Source of the DNA: DASZBX01 sp035943635 | GTDB taxonomy: Bacteria; Actinomycetota; Actinomycetes; Streptomycetales; Catenulisporaceae | DNA length: 64,000 nt | Assembly (NCBI GenBank): GCA_035943635.1 | Contig: DASZBX010000050.1 | Location: 1-64,000, forward strand | Direction: 5' to 3' | In this document: positions 28,117 through 37,237 of the stretch, piece by piece | Numbering within the stretch: the first letter of the stretch is position 1 | How the letters are laid out: every line of letters starts with the position of its first letter | Made by a program: the position numbers and the translations under genes | Notes under the pieces: generated by a model | Seen by the model: the letters and a program-made list of their open reading frames with translations, nothing else | Told to the model about the DNA's origin: nothing | The model's database searches: none

Positions 28117-29106
28117 ATGGAAGACCGCACCACGGACAGCCTGCTCACGATCGGCCAATTGTCCCAGCTGACGGGCGTGCCCGTACGCACGATCCGGTTC
28201 TACTCGGACACCGAGGTCGACGGGGCCCCGCTGGTCCGGCCGTTCTCGCGCAGCCGGGCCGGCTACCGGCTCTACGACGTCGAGGCGGTGGCCCGGCTGG
28301 AGTTGATCCGGACGCTGCGCGACCTCGGCGTGGATCTGCCGACGGTCGCGCGGGTGCTGGCGCGCAAGGTCACCGTGGCCGAAGTCGCCCGGGCGCACGC
28401 CGAGGCCCTGGAGGCGACGGTCAAGGTGATCCGGCTGCGGCAGGCGGTGCTGCGCGTGGTGGCGGTCAGGGACTACGACTGGAAGGAAATAGAACTGATG
28501 AACCGGTTGGCGAAGCTGGACTCCGCGGAGCGCAAGCGGGTCCTGGACGGATACCTGGACGGGGTCTTCGGCGGGCTGGCGGGCGACGAGGGCCGCGACG
28601 GGCAGTTCGCGCAGATCATGCGCTCGGTGTTCCCGGAACTGCCCGAGGAGCCGAGTGCGGAGCAGGTGGAGGCGTGGGTCGAACTGGTCGCGTTGATCCA
28701 GGACGAGGACTTCGTCGCGGTGTCCCGGCGGATGGCCGAACACGGCGCGCAGAAGCGGGCGCGGTCGTCGGACGAGGAGTGGCAGCGGGACCAGGAGGCC
28801 TTCGCGGCGGTGCTCGGGCCGCAGGCCGAGGCGGCGTACCGGGCCGGCCTGGATCCGGTCTCGGAGCAGGGGCGGGCCCGGATGCTGGCGATCGCGGCCG
28901 AGTGGGCCGAGCGGGCCGGGAAGCCGGACTCGGCCCGGACCCGGGCGGACCTGCTGGCGAACCTGGAGCTGATGACCGACCGGCGGGTCAACACCTTCTG
29001 GCGGCTGGTCGGGCGGATCGGGGACCGCCCGGAGCTGGAGTCGCAGAGCGCTCCGCTGTTCGAGTCGATGGAGTGGCTGATCAAGGCCCTGAGCGCGGTG
29101 GATTGA
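28117..29106 (+). CDS. MerR-family transcriptional regulator with long C-terminal domain
   Basis: 329 residues, ATG preceded by CCAGGAGAG. The HTH is at residues 9-75: LLTIGQLSQLTGVPVRTIRFYSDT, then GYRLYDVEAVARLELIRTLRDLGVDL. A helical linker contains the dimerisation coiled coil. The remaining ~200 residues are mostly helical and acidic, as in MerR proteins of the TipAL-like or aldo/keto-reductase-linked kind in streptomycetes. No Cys cluster for metals is present, so the effector is probably organic. The following aldo/keto reductase is a possible target. Confidence 0.88.
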   Translation: MEDRTTDSLLTIGQLSQLTGVPVRTIRFYSDTEVDGAPLVRPFSRSRAGYRLYDVEAVARLELIRTLRDLGVDLPTVARVLARKVTVAEVARAHAEALEATVKVIRLRQAVLRVVAVRDYDWKEIELMNRLAKLDSAERKRVLDGYLDGVFGGLAGDEGRDGQFAQIMRSVFPELPEEPSAEQVEAWVELVALIQDEDFVAVSRRMAEHGAQKRARSSDEEWQRDQEAFAAVLGPQAEAAYRAGLDPVSEQGRARMLAIAAEWAERAGKPDSARTRADLLANLELMTDRRVNTFWRLVGRIGDRPELESQSAPLFESMEWLIKALSAVD

Positions 29107-29285
29107 GGCCCGCGGCCGGAGACGGGCGCGAGGGGTCCCGGGCCCGTCTCCCCGGCGTCCGGCGGCCTGGTCCTGGTGCGCCGGGCACTTGGTCCGTTCG
29201 GGCGACCATGGGACTATCCGCAGTCGCCGCTCGGTTGTAGGCACCGGAGATCTCCGAGCGGAAACGACGTGGAGGACATACGGCA

Positions 29286-30119
29286 GTGAACGCGATTCCA
29301 GACATTACGCTCAACAACGGAGTACGCATCCCGCAACTGGGCTTCGGCACCTACCAGATCAAGCCGGCCGACACGGTCGAGGCGACGGCGCTGGCGCTGG
29401 AGGCCGGGTACCGGCACATCGACACGGCGCAGATGTACCGCAACGAGAAGGAGGTCGGCCAGGCCGTCCGGGAGTCTGGCCTGGACCGCGCGGACGTGTT
29501 CGTCACGAGCAAGCTGAACAACGGCTACCATGCGTACGACGACGCCCTCAAGGCCTTCGACCGGTCCCTGGCGGACCTGCAGTTCGAGTACCTGGACCTG
29601 TTCCTGATCCACTGGCCGCTGCCCGCGGTCGGAGACTATGTCGAGACCTGGAAGGCGCTGGCCGAGATCTACCGGTCCGGCCGGGCCAAGGCGGTCGGCG
29701 TGTCGAACTTCAACGCCCCGCACCTGCAGCGCCTGCTCGACGAGACGGACCTGGTCCCGGCGGTCAACCAGATCGAGGTCAGCCCGTACCTGACCCAGGA
29801 CCCGCTGCGGGCCTTCGGCACCGGGCACGGGATCGTGACCGAGGCCTGGTCGCCGATCGCGCAGGGCAAGGTGGTGCACGACAAGGTGATCAACGAGGTG
29901 GCCGAGCGGGTCGGGCGCACCGCCGCGCAGGTGACGCTGCGCTGGCACATCCAGCGCGGCGACGTCGTCTTCCCGAAGTCGGTCCGGCGCGAGCGGATCG
30001 AGGAGAACCTCGCCCTGTTCGACTTCGAGCTGTCCGCGGCCGACATGGCCGTGCTGACCGGCCTCAACCAGGACGAACGCACCGGGCCGGACCCGGACAC
30101 GTTCAACTACGTGCCCTGA
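29286..30119 (+). CDS. Aldo/keto reductase
   Basis: 277 residues from GTG 29286 with GGAGG nine bases upstream. It is a TIM-barrel NADPH-dependent carbonyl reductase. The catalytic tetrad is visible: Asp and Tyr in HIDTAQMYRNE, Lys in VFVTSKLNN, and His in DLFLIHWPLP. Signature 2 is seen as GVSNFNAPHLQRLL, and the C-terminal FPKSVRRERIEENL binds the NADPH phosphate. Size and sequence fit the 2,5-diketo-D-gluconate reductase-like group; the natural substrate is not predictable. Monocistronic. Confidence 0.93.
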   Translation: MNAIPDITLNNGVRIPQLGFGTYQIKPADTVEATALALEAGYRHIDTAQMYRNEKEVGQAVRESGLDRADVFVTSKLNNGYHAYDDALKAFDRSLADLQFEYLDLFLIHWPLPAVGDYVETWKALAEIYRSGRAKAVGVSNFNAPHLQRLLDETDLVPAVNQIEVSPYLTQDPLRAFGTGHGIVTEAWSPIAQGKVVHDKVINEVAERVGRTAAQVTLRWHIQRGDVVFPKSVRRERIEENLALFDFELSAADMAVLTGLNQDERTGPDPDTFNYVP

Positions 30120-30424
30120 CAGGCCTCGCCATCCGCGGGCTGTCGGCTCCGGCTGGTGATATAACACGCCGTGCGCGCGGCGGCCGATATCGGGGCGAAA
30201 GGACGGCCCGGCCGGGCAGGTTACATGGTTTCGGTGATTCGCCGGGGCGGGCCCGGCGGATAGTTTGATCTCGCGCTTGGTTCGCGGGCCGGTGTCAGGG
30301 AGGGCACAGCCCGCGGATCGGCTGTCTGATGGGGGAGGAGCGTCTCGGATCAGACGAAGAGTGGGAGAGCAGATCAGGGCCTGTCGGCAGTCGTCGACAG
30401 GCCCTGATCTCGTCTAGCAGCCTC
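30120..30424. other. Convergent intergenic region with hairpin
   Basis: 305 bases between the aldo/keto reductase and the stress-protein gene. It includes a small AT-rich patch (GATATAACAC, about 30157-30166), a short TCTGAT/ATCAGA stem near 30326-30355, and the strong terminator at 30371-30410. No coding potential is convincing; a small RNA ending at the terminator is possible. Confidence 0.4.
30371..30410. terminator. Strong hairpin terminator
   Basis: Perfect 16-bp stem AGATCAGGGCCTGTCG with an eight-base loop, 14 bases beyond the stop of the universal stress protein gene. Confidence 0.85.
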
Positions 30425-30853
30425 TTAGGGCACGAGCAGCAGCGGGCACGGCGCGTGGTGCACGATGCCGTCGCTGACGCTGCCGAGGAAGACCGTGGCG
30501 AGCGAGCCGTGCCGGCGGGTCCCGATGATCAGCAGGTCGGCGCCGGTCTGCTTGACCTCGGCCCGGATCTCGTCGGCGATGGAGTCGCGGGACAGCTCCA
30601 CCGTGCTGCCGTCCGCGGTGACCCCGGCGCTGGTCAGGGCGTCGACGCTGGCCTGGACGAAGCCGGCGGCGTCGGCCTCGGTCTCGTCCTCCACGATCTG
30701 GCCGCCCACCCCGATGCCGCCGAGGACCTCGTAGCTCTGCACGTGCAGGACGTGCACCGGCGATCCCGTGGCCAGCGCGAGCTCGCGCGCGTGGGCCAGC
30801 ACATCCGTGCTCTCGGGGGTCGAGTCGACTGCGACCAGGATCTTCGCGTACAT
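30425..30853 (-). CDS. Universal stress protein (UspA-like)
   Basis: 142 residues from the ATG at 30853 (an in-frame GTG three codons upstream is the alternative). The N-terminal KILVAVDSTPES and the C-terminal ATP-binding motif IIGTRRHGSLATVFLGSVS (G-x2-G-x9-G-S pattern) are complete, followed by HHAPCPLLLV. Single-domain Usp proteins bind ATP and dimerise, supporting stress survival. Monocistronic with its own terminator. Confidence 0.92.
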   Translation of the reverse strand: MYAKILVAVDSTPESTDVLAHARELALATGSPVHVLHVQSYEVLGGIGVGGQIVEDETEADAAGFVQASVDALTSAGVTADGSTVELSRDSIADEIRAEVKQTGADLLIIGTRRHGSLATVFLGSVSDGIVHHAPCPLLLVP

Positions 30854-31065
30854 GGTAGCCACTCTTTTCTGTTTTCAGGTCGTTCTCTGTGCACTGTGTC
30901 GTGGTATTCGGTGCAACCGTTGTCGGAGCCGGTTTGATTCCGGTTCGGCGCGAAGTGTGAGGAGACACACAAGGGCGCTGACAAGACGCTACCGGGACGG
31001 GAAAACAGCAGGCGGCAGGCAGGCCACGGGCGGGTGCAGGCTCGGCGGGCGCTCTTGCGCAGGCC

Positions 31066-32073
31066 CTAGTGGTGGTGCCCGCCGCCTCCGCCGCTGTCGC
31101 CGGAGCTGGAACTCGAGCTGTGGTGGTGACTGGAGCCGCCGTCCGACGACGACGTCGACGAGTAGTGGTGGTGCGACTCCGCGGACGCCGCGGTCGCCGC
31201 AGAGACGGCGGCCTGGACGGAGGCGCTGACGGCCGCGGTGGTCGCGGCGTGCACGGCGGCGTGTACCGCGGCATCGCCCGCGGCCTGCGCGCCAGCGTGG
31301 ACGGCTGCGGCCCCGGCGGCCTGGGCGGCAGCTTGGGCCGCGGCATGCCGGGCGGCGTCGGCGCCGGCCTGGTTCGGGGCCTGGTTGACCTGGTCCCATT
31401 GCTGCTGCTGCTGCCACAACAGGTTCGGGTCGGGGTACGGGTAGGGCGTCTGGTCCGGCCGGGGCAGGCGGGCCGCGGCGACGGCGGCCGCGGCGGCCCG
31501 GACGTTCGGGTCGGCCATGAACTTCAGCCGGTCCCGGGCGGCCTGGTTCTCGTTGCCGGGGAAGCAGATCTCGTCCAGTCCGGCCGCGTACACCATCCCG
31601 GCCAGCGCGGTCTCGGCCGCGTCGACCGGGCCGGGGCCCAGGACGGCCGCGTCCAGCCGGCGGCGGGCGTCCAGGAAGGCATTCTGGTCCGCCAGCACGT
31701 AGGCGGTGACCCTGACGAGCAGCAGCAGCCGGTAGGACACCGGCTTCAGCGCGCCGGCGGTGGCCAGGCGTTCGAAGTAGTACTTCGTGTGGCCGAGCTG
31801 CGCGGTGCCGACCCAGTCCTTGGCCAGCGGCGGGATCTTGTTCTGGGCCAGGCCGCCGAGCAGCCAGTCCAGGGCCTGGTCGCCGGTCGGTGCGGGGTTG
31901 CGCACCACGATCCGGTTCTGGACCACCTCCACCCGCCCGGCCTGGGCGAGGGTCACCAGTTCCGCTCCGCGCAGCCCGAACCGGACCCGTTGGGGCAGCG
32001 TGCCCGTCTCCGGCCCGATTTTCGGGCGCATTCCCACCGTGAGAAGGATCAGGTCCTCCGCCAGCGTCGTCAT
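31066..32073 (-). CDS. GPP34-family protein with Ala-rich and His/Ser/Gly tail
   Basis: 335 residues from ATG 32073. Residues 1-205 match the GPP34/VPS74-like family of actinobacteria: TLAEDLILLTVG at the start, RVRFGLRGAELVTLAQAGRV and a helical remainder. Eukaryotic relatives bind phosphoinositides; bacterial function is unknown. After a PYPYPDPN turn and a Gln run, the C-terminus is exceptional: about 70 Ala-rich residues with regularly spaced His (likely helical), then a Ser/Gly segment with three HHH triplets, the last at the very end. The tail could bind metal or condense. It is divergent from the lysA fragment. Confidence 0.8.
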   Translation of the reverse strand: MTTLAEDLILLTVGMRPKIGPETGTLPQRVRFGLRGAELVTLAQAGRVEVVQNRIVVRNPAPTGDQALDWLLGGLAQNKIPPLAKDWVGTAQLGHTKYYFERLATAGALKPVSYRLLLLVRVTAYVLADQNAFLDARRRLDAAVLGPGPVDAAETALAGMVYAAGLDEICFPGNENQAARDRLKFMADPNVRAAAAAVAAARLPRPDQTPYPYPDPNLLWQQQQQWDQVNQAPNQAGADAARHAAAQAAAQAAGAAAVHAGAQAAGDAAVHAAVHAATTAAVSASVQAAVSAATAASAESHHHYSSTSSSDGGSSHHHSSSSSSGDSGGGGGHHH

Positions 32074-32207
32074 GGCACACACGGTACCTGTCCGGCCAGG
32101 TGGGCGCAGCCACCTGAGACGAGTGGATTTCGTGGCCTGAACTGCGGGACTACCGGAGACCGAGGCGGGCGGCGCGACCTCGGCCGGGGCGGGCGGCCGT
32201 CAAGGCT

Positions 32208-32546
32208 TTGTCAGTATTGCCGGCCGGCCGCCCGGCGCTCTACGGCGCCCGCTACACCGCCCGCCTGGTCGGCCGGGTCTCGCCCGCACCGGTCCGCTCG
32301 GCCCGGGTGGTCGGGCGGCACTGCGAGGCCGGGGACGTGCTCGTCGACGACGCCCGGCTGCCCGCGGACGTGCGGCCCGGAGACCTGGTCGCGGTCCCGG
32401 TCGCCGGGGCCTACCAGCTGTCGATGGCGTCGGGGTACAACCTGGTCGGGCGCCCGCCGCTGATCGGCGTGCGCGACGGGACGCACCGGGTCCTGCAACG
32501 CCGTGAGACCCTGGACGACATCCTCCGGCGCGAAGCGGAGGGGTAG
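32208..32546 (+). pseudogene. Truncated diaminopimelate decarboxylase (lysA) remnant
   Basis: 112 residues that match only the C-terminal beta-barrel end of LysA-type decarboxylases: RPALYGARYTARLVGR, ARVVGRHCEAGDVLVDD, PGDLVAVPVAGAYQLSMASG and YNLVGRPP with the terminal RRETLDDI. The Cys-Glu of GRHCEAGD and the YQLSMASGYN segment form part of the active site in the full enzyme. The ~330-residue PLP-binding barrel is absent, and the sequence upstream is unrelated. The only start is a weak TTG. It is almost certainly a remnant of a deletion or rearrangement. Confidence 0.75.
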
Positions 32547-32678
32547 GCCCCCCGAACAAGGTGGGCTTAACACTACTGCGCGCCCGCCCCGGATTCGGGA
32601 CCATGAGGGGACGGCCGCAAGAGCCGTATGGGCAGCGGCCGGTTCACATCGCCGGCGGCGACGCAAAGGGGGCAGGCC

Positions 32679-34061
32679 GTGTCGAACACCAGGTGGTTGC
32701 AGCGGGCGGGTCGGCGGGCCGGGCGGGACGCCGGCCGCGGGGCGCTGGTCGGGCTGGTCTCGCTGGGCGCCGGGATCCCGCTGTTCGTCTTCTCGGTCTT
32801 CTCCCTGGCGAGCATCGCCCAGGGGTTCGGCCTGCTGCTCGCCCCGATCGCGCTGATGCGGGTGCGGTCGCTGGCCGGGCTGTTCCGGCGCTGGTCCTGG
32901 GATTGGTCCGGGGTGCAGATCGAGAGCCCCTACCGGCCCCGGCCGGGCAACACGCAGGGCAATCCGTTCGGCTGGTTCTGGTACTTCCGCTGGGTGATCA
33001 CGGACCCGGCGACCTGGCGGGACCTGTTGTGGATGGTGGTGAACATCCCGGTCGGGGTGGTTCTCGGGGTGCTGCCCGCGGCGATGCTGATCGACGGCGT
33101 GCTCGCCCTCGCCCAGAGCCCGATCCACGTCTTCTTCGGCGCCAGGGGCGCGAACGCCAGCACCGGGGCCGCACTGGTCGGTGCCCTGCTGCTCTACCTC
33201 GGCCTGACCCGCAGCAGGCTGCCGCTGCACTGGCACGCCCTGTTCAGCCGGTCCCTGCTCGCGCCGTCCGCACGGGAACTGGAGCAGCGGGTGGGTCGGC
33301 TGACCGAGTCCCGGGCCGAAGTGGTCGACGCCTCCGCGGCCGAGTTGCGCCGGATCGAGCGCGACCTGCACGACGGCGCCCAGGCCCGGCTGGCCTCGCT
33401 CGGCATGAGCATCGGCCTGGCCGAGCAGCTGATGCGCACCGACCCGGACCAGGCGCTCGCCCTGATGGCCGAGGCCCGGGCGCACAGCGGCCAGGCCCTG
33501 ATCGAGCTGCGCGCCCTGGTCCGCGGGATCCATCCGCCGGTGCTGGCCGAACGCGGCCTGGACGGCGCGGTCCGGGCGCTCGCGCTGACCATCCCGCTGC
33601 CGGTGGACGTGCAGGTCGACCTGCCCGGGCGGCCCTCGGCGCCGGTGGAGTCGGCGGTCTACTTCGTGGTCGCCGAGCTTCTGGCCAACGTGCTCAAGCA
33701 CAGCGGGGCCGAGCGGGCCTGGGTGGAGCTGCGGTACGCCCGCGGAGCCCTGATCGCCGTGGTCGGCGACGACGGGATCGGCGGCGCGGCGTACGGGCCG
33801 GGCGGCAGCTGGGTGGCGGCGGGCGCGGGGGCCGCGGTGGCCGACGCGGTCGGGGACGGGCGCGGGGCCGGGCCGGAGGGTGCGATACTGGACGGCGCCG
33901 GACCCGCGGCCGCGTCCGCCGGACCGGCCGGGGGCGGGCTGCGCGGGATCGAACGGCGCCTGGCCGCCTTCGACGGGATCCTCGCCGTGACAAGCCCGTC
34001 CGGCGGCCCGACCTTGGTGACGATGGAGCTGCCGTGCGTGTTGTCATCGGCGAGGACCTGA
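32679..34061 (+). CDS. Two-component sensor histidine kinase (HisKA_3 type)
   Basis: 460 residues from a GTG at 32679 with GGGGG upstream. There are about four membrane helices (about residues 15-55, 105-140 and 165-185), then a coiled-coil and the HisKA_3 dimerisation segment with phosphorylated His231 in RRIERDLHDGAQARL. The ATPase domain has the N box AELLANVLKHSG, G1 GDDGIGG and G2 GGGLRGIERRLAA. A Gly/Ala-rich insertion of about 55 residues separates the G boxes. The extracytoplasmic part is small, so it may sense membrane or intramembrane signals. It overlaps the response-regulator gene. Confidence 0.92.
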   Translation: MSNTRWLQRAGRRAGRDAGRGALVGLVSLGAGIPLFVFSVFSLASIAQGFGLLLAPIALMRVRSLAGLFRRWSWDWSGVQIESPYRPRPGNTQGNPFGWFWYFRWVITDPATWRDLLWMVVNIPVGVVLGVLPAAMLIDGVLALAQSPIHVFFGARGANASTGAALVGALLLYLGLTRSRLPLHWHALFSRSLLAPSARELEQRVGRLTESRAEVVDASAAELRRIERDLHDGAQARLASLGMSIGLAEQLMRTDPDQALALMAEARAHSGQALIELRALVRGIHPPVLAERGLDGAVRALALTIPLPVDVQVDLPGRPSAPVESAVYFVVAELLANVLKHSGAERAWVELRYARGALIAVVGDDGIGGAAYGPGGSWVAAGAGAAVADAVGDGRGAGPEGAILDGAGPAAASAGPAGGGLRGIERRLAAFDGILAVTSPSGGPTLVTMELPCVLSSART

Positions 34062-34678
34062 CCCTACTGCGCGACGGCCTGGTCCGGCTGCTCACCGCCT
34101 ACGACATGCAGGTGGTGGCGGCTGAGGACAACGGGCCGGACCTGCTGCGGGCGCTGCTCGAACACCGGCCGGACGTCGCCGTGGTGGACGTGCGGCTGCC
34201 ACCCACCTGCACCGACGAGGGACTGAAGGTCGCGATCGAGGCCCGGACCCGGATCCCCGGCCTGCCGGTGCTGATCCTGTCTCAGCACGTGGAGGCCCTG
34301 TACGCCCGGGAGCTGCTGGCCGACCGGGCCGGCGCAGTCGGCTACCTGCTCAAGGACCGGGTCTCGGACGTGCGCAGCTTCGTCGAGGCGGTGCGCACTG
34401 TGGCGGCCGGCGGCGCGGTGCTCGACCCGGACGTGGTCGCCCAGCTGCTGGCCCGGCACACCAACGTCCAGCCACTGGCCCGGCTCACCCCGCGCGAGCG
34501 GGAGGTGCTCGGGCTGATGGCCGAGGGCCGGGCGAACGCGGGCGTGGCGGCGCGGATGGAGATCACCGAGAAGGCGGTCAGCAAGCACATCAACAGCATC
34601 TTCAGCAAGCTGGACCTGTACCCGTCGGAGGATGACAACCGGCGGGTGCTGGCCGTGCTGGCGTATCTGGATTCGTGA
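34034..34678 (+). CDS. LuxR/NarL-family response regulator
   Basis: 214 residues from GTG 34034 (GGAG upstream), overlapping the kinase gene by 28 bases. The receiver domain has the acidic pair in VIGEDLTLLRDG, phosphoacceptor Asp52 in VAVVDVRLPP, and Lys in GYLLKDRV. The DNA-binding domain LTPREREVLGLMAEGRANAGVAARM...KAVSKHINSIFSKL is a complete LuxR HTH. It is the partner of the preceding kinase; target genes are not evident. Confidence 0.94.
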   Translation: MRVVIGEDLTLLRDGLVRLLTAYDMQVVAAEDNGPDLLRALLEHRPDVAVVDVRLPPTCTDEGLKVAIEARTRIPGLPVLILSQHVEALYARELLADRAGAVGYLLKDRVSDVRSFVEAVRTVAAGGAVLDPDVVAQLLARHTNVQPLARLTPREREVLGLMAEGRANAGVAARMEITEKAVSKHINSIFSKLDLYPSEDDNRRVLAVLAYLDS

Positions 34679-34704
34679 GGCGCGGCCGGGGAGATCGTGG
34701 GCTG

Positions 34705-36804
34705 TCACGGTAGGAGGCAGCTGAGATCGGCGCCGACGAGCCGTGTCCGCGGGGCCGGTACGGCGACGGTTCCGCCGACCCGGGAGAAGGCCAGGCGCAG
34801 GACGTTGCCCGCCGCGGGCGGTGTCATCCGAATCGGTGACTCCCGCGTGGCGTCCGTGGAGTGGCCGAGCAGGGCGGCGGCCGCTCGGACCAGTGCCCGG
34901 GCCCGCTCCAGGGCTGAGTCGGTCGCGTGTGATTGCTCCCGGGCGTATATGCGCAGCAGGCTGAGGTAGGCGTAGCAGCCGGGTTCGTCCGAGCTGAGCA
35001 GGTGCGCGTCGACCAGGTCTTCCAACAGCGCTTCGGCCTGGTCTTCCGGTGTTCCTAGCGCGGACGCGGCGACGTGGGTGTCTACGGTCGGCATGTCGAG
35101 CAGGGCCACCAGCCGGAACGCCCGGGCGGTAGCCGGGTCGAGCGATTCGTAGGCCAGGTCCAGGCGGTCGCGCAGGTCCAGGCCGCCGGTCGACAGCTCG
35201 TCCAGCCGCCGCCGGTCGTCGGCCAGGCGGGCGGCCAGGTCGCCCACCTGCCAGTGCGGCCGGGCGGCCAGCCGCGCCCCGGCTATCCGCAGCGCCAGCG
35301 GCAGCCCGCCGCACGCGGCCGCGACGTCGGCCACCGCCAGCGGCTCGCCGTGCGTACGGGCCCGGCCGATGATCCGGCCGAGCAGCTGCGCGGCCGTGCG
35401 CGAGGTCAGCACGTCCAGGTCCCGGCGGTGTCCGACGGCCAGGTCGGTCAGCCGGTGCCGACTGGTGACCAGCGCGGCGCTCGCGGCGGTGCCGGGCAGC
35501 AGCGGGGCGACCTGGGCGCTGTCGGCGGCGTCGTCGAGCAGGATCAGCACCCGCCGATCGGCCAGCGCGGAGCGGAACAGGGCGGCCCGGTCGTCGAGCC
35601 CGGACGGTACCGACCCGGCCGGCAGCCCGAGGGCGCGCAGGAACGACGCGAGGACCGCGAGCGGCGCGACCGGCGTTTGGCTGGTGCCGTACAGGTCGAC
35701 GTAGAGGGCGCCGTCGGGGAACGACGCGCGGGCGCCGTGCGCGACGTGAACGGCCAGCGCGCTCTTCCCGATCCCGGGCGGCCCGGTGACCAGGATGGTC
35801 GGGACCGGGGCGGTGAGCCGCGCGGTCAGGTCGTCGGCCTCGTCGTCGCGGCCGGTGAAGTCCGGCAGGTCGGCCGGGATCTGGAAGGGCGTGACCGTGC
35901 TCAGCGGCGCGGCCGGGCCGGTCGAAGGGGCCAGATGGGTGAGCGGAGCCGGGTGGAGCGACGGATTCGGCGCTGGGGCCGTTCCCGTGGCCGTGTGCGG
36001 AACCGCGCTGCCAGCCGAGCCCGAGCCCGAGCCCGAGCCCGAAACCGGTTCCGGAACCGGTCCCGGAAGTGGTTGCGCGCTCAGGATCATCCGATGCAGC
36101 TCCCGTAGTTCCGGACCCGGCTCGACCCCGATCTCGGTGGCCAGCATCCGGTGCACCTGCTGGTAGGCGGCCAGGGCCTCGGACTGGCGGCCGTCGCGGT
36201 AGAGCGCGGCCATCAGCTGCGCCCACAATCGCTCGCGCTCCGGGTGCGCCGCGGTCAGGCCGCGCAACTGCGCGATGACCAGGCCGTTCCGACCCAGCCG
36301 GCCCTCGGCCTCCAGTTTCAGTTCCAGCGCGTTCAGCCGGCTCTCGGCCAGGCGCGGGCCCTCGTCCCGGTGCAGGGTGTCCGAGGGCACGTCGGCCAGC
36401 GCCTGCCCGCGCCAGAGCCCCTCCGCCGCACCCAGCAGCGTCGCGGCGCGGTCGGGCAGCCCGTCGTGCAGCGCCTGCGCGCCCTGGTCGCGCAGGCGCT
36501 CGAACCGCAGCAGGTCGAGCTCACCATCGCGGATCTCGGCCAGATAGCCGCCGGGCCGGCTGGAGATCCGCGCCCCGGCCGGGCCGAGGGCGTGCCGCAG
36601 CCGCATCACGTAGTTGCGCACGCTCGTCGCGGCGCTCCTCGGCGGCCGCCCGTCCCACAGGGCCAGGGCCAGCGAGTCCACCGGGACCACCTGGCCCGGC
36701 CGCAGCAGCAGTGTCGCCAGCAGGATGCGCTGTTTGGCAGCGCCCACCACGTGCGTTCCCGTCTCGTCCCGAACCAGCAGCGACCCCAGGAGTCCGAACT
36801 CCAT
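34705..36804 (-). CDS. BTAD/SARP (AfsR-like) regulator with NB-ARC ATPase domain
   Basis: 699 residues. The order is an OmpR-type winged helix (residues 1-95; AKQRILLATLLLRPGQVV), the bacterial transcriptional activator domain (95-245; WAQLMAALYRDGRQSEALAAYQQVH), a Ser/Gly/Pro linker, then an AAA/NB-ARC domain with Walker A GPPGIGKSA (~340-348), Walker B VLILLDDAADS and GGLPLALRIAGARLA. The long C-terminal TPR array of AfsR is missing; the protein ends after a short helical region. Such proteins activate specialised metabolism. It is convergent with the two-component genes, which end 26 bases away. Confidence 0.92.
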   Translation of the reverse strand: MEFGLLGSLLVRDETGTHVVGAAKQRILLATLLLRPGQVVPVDSLALALWDGRPPRSAATSVRNYVMRLRHALGPAGARISSRPGGYLAEIRDGELDLLRFERLRDQGAQALHDGLPDRAATLLGAAEGLWRGQALADVPSDTLHRDEGPRLAESRLNALELKLEAEGRLGRNGLVIAQLRGLTAAHPERERLWAQLMAALYRDGRQSEALAAYQQVHRMLATEIGVEPGPELRELHRMILSAQPLPGPVPEPVSGSGSGSGSAGSAVPHTATGTAPAPNPSLHPAPLTHLAPSTGPAAPLSTVTPFQIPADLPDFTGRDDEADDLTARLTAPVPTILVTGPPGIGKSALAVHVAHGARASFPDGALYVDLYGTSQTPVAPLAVLASFLRALGLPAGSVPSGLDDRAALFRSALADRRVLILLDDAADSAQVAPLLPGTAASAALVTSRHRLTDLAVGHRRDLDVLTSRTAAQLLGRIIGRARTHGEPLAVADVAAACGGLPLALRIAGARLAARPHWQVGDLAARLADDRRRLDELSTGGLDLRDRLDLAYESLDPATARAFRLVALLDMPTVDTHVAASALGTPEDQAEALLEDLVDAHLLSSDEPGCYAYLSLLRIYAREQSHATDSALERARALVRAAAALLGHSTDATRESPIRMTPPAAGNVLRLAFSRVGGTVAVPAPRTRLVGADLSCLLP

Positions 36805-37237
36805 CCGCCACCTCCCGTCATCTCCCGATCAGCGGTTCCGTTCTATCCGGGCCCGGGATTGCCCGACAGGTCCGCAGCGGCCGGGCAATCAATTCCGTGC
36901 AATCGACGTCTGACGGAGCCGGCGGCGTGGACGGCGGCCGATCGGGTAGGGTGCGGGAACACAGAGATGCCGACGCCCCCGTATGGCGCCGGCACGTCTG
37001 ATACGTCGCGCGCGGCGCGGCGGTGTGTTCGTGACGATTCTGCGGACAGGCGGTATCTTCCGCGTAACGCGACGGTGGACTCCAGGTGGCGCGGGTCGGA
37101 ACGGCGGGGGCGCGACGCTCGCCGGGCGGCGGAATCCGCTGGTTCCGGCGTTGCGGCCCCGGCTTCCACTGCGGGCACGGTGGCGATATCTTCGTACTCC
37201 GCATAGAGAACAGGCGCTGCCACGTAGGGGAAAATCT
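36805..37237. other. Divergent intergenic region
   Basis: 433 bases between the BTAD regulator and the LppU-like gene. The part next to the plus-strand gene contains GATATCTTCG and GCATAGAGAAC (about 37183-37211), possible promoter elements. No small gene with a ribosome binding site is seen. Confidence 0.35.
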
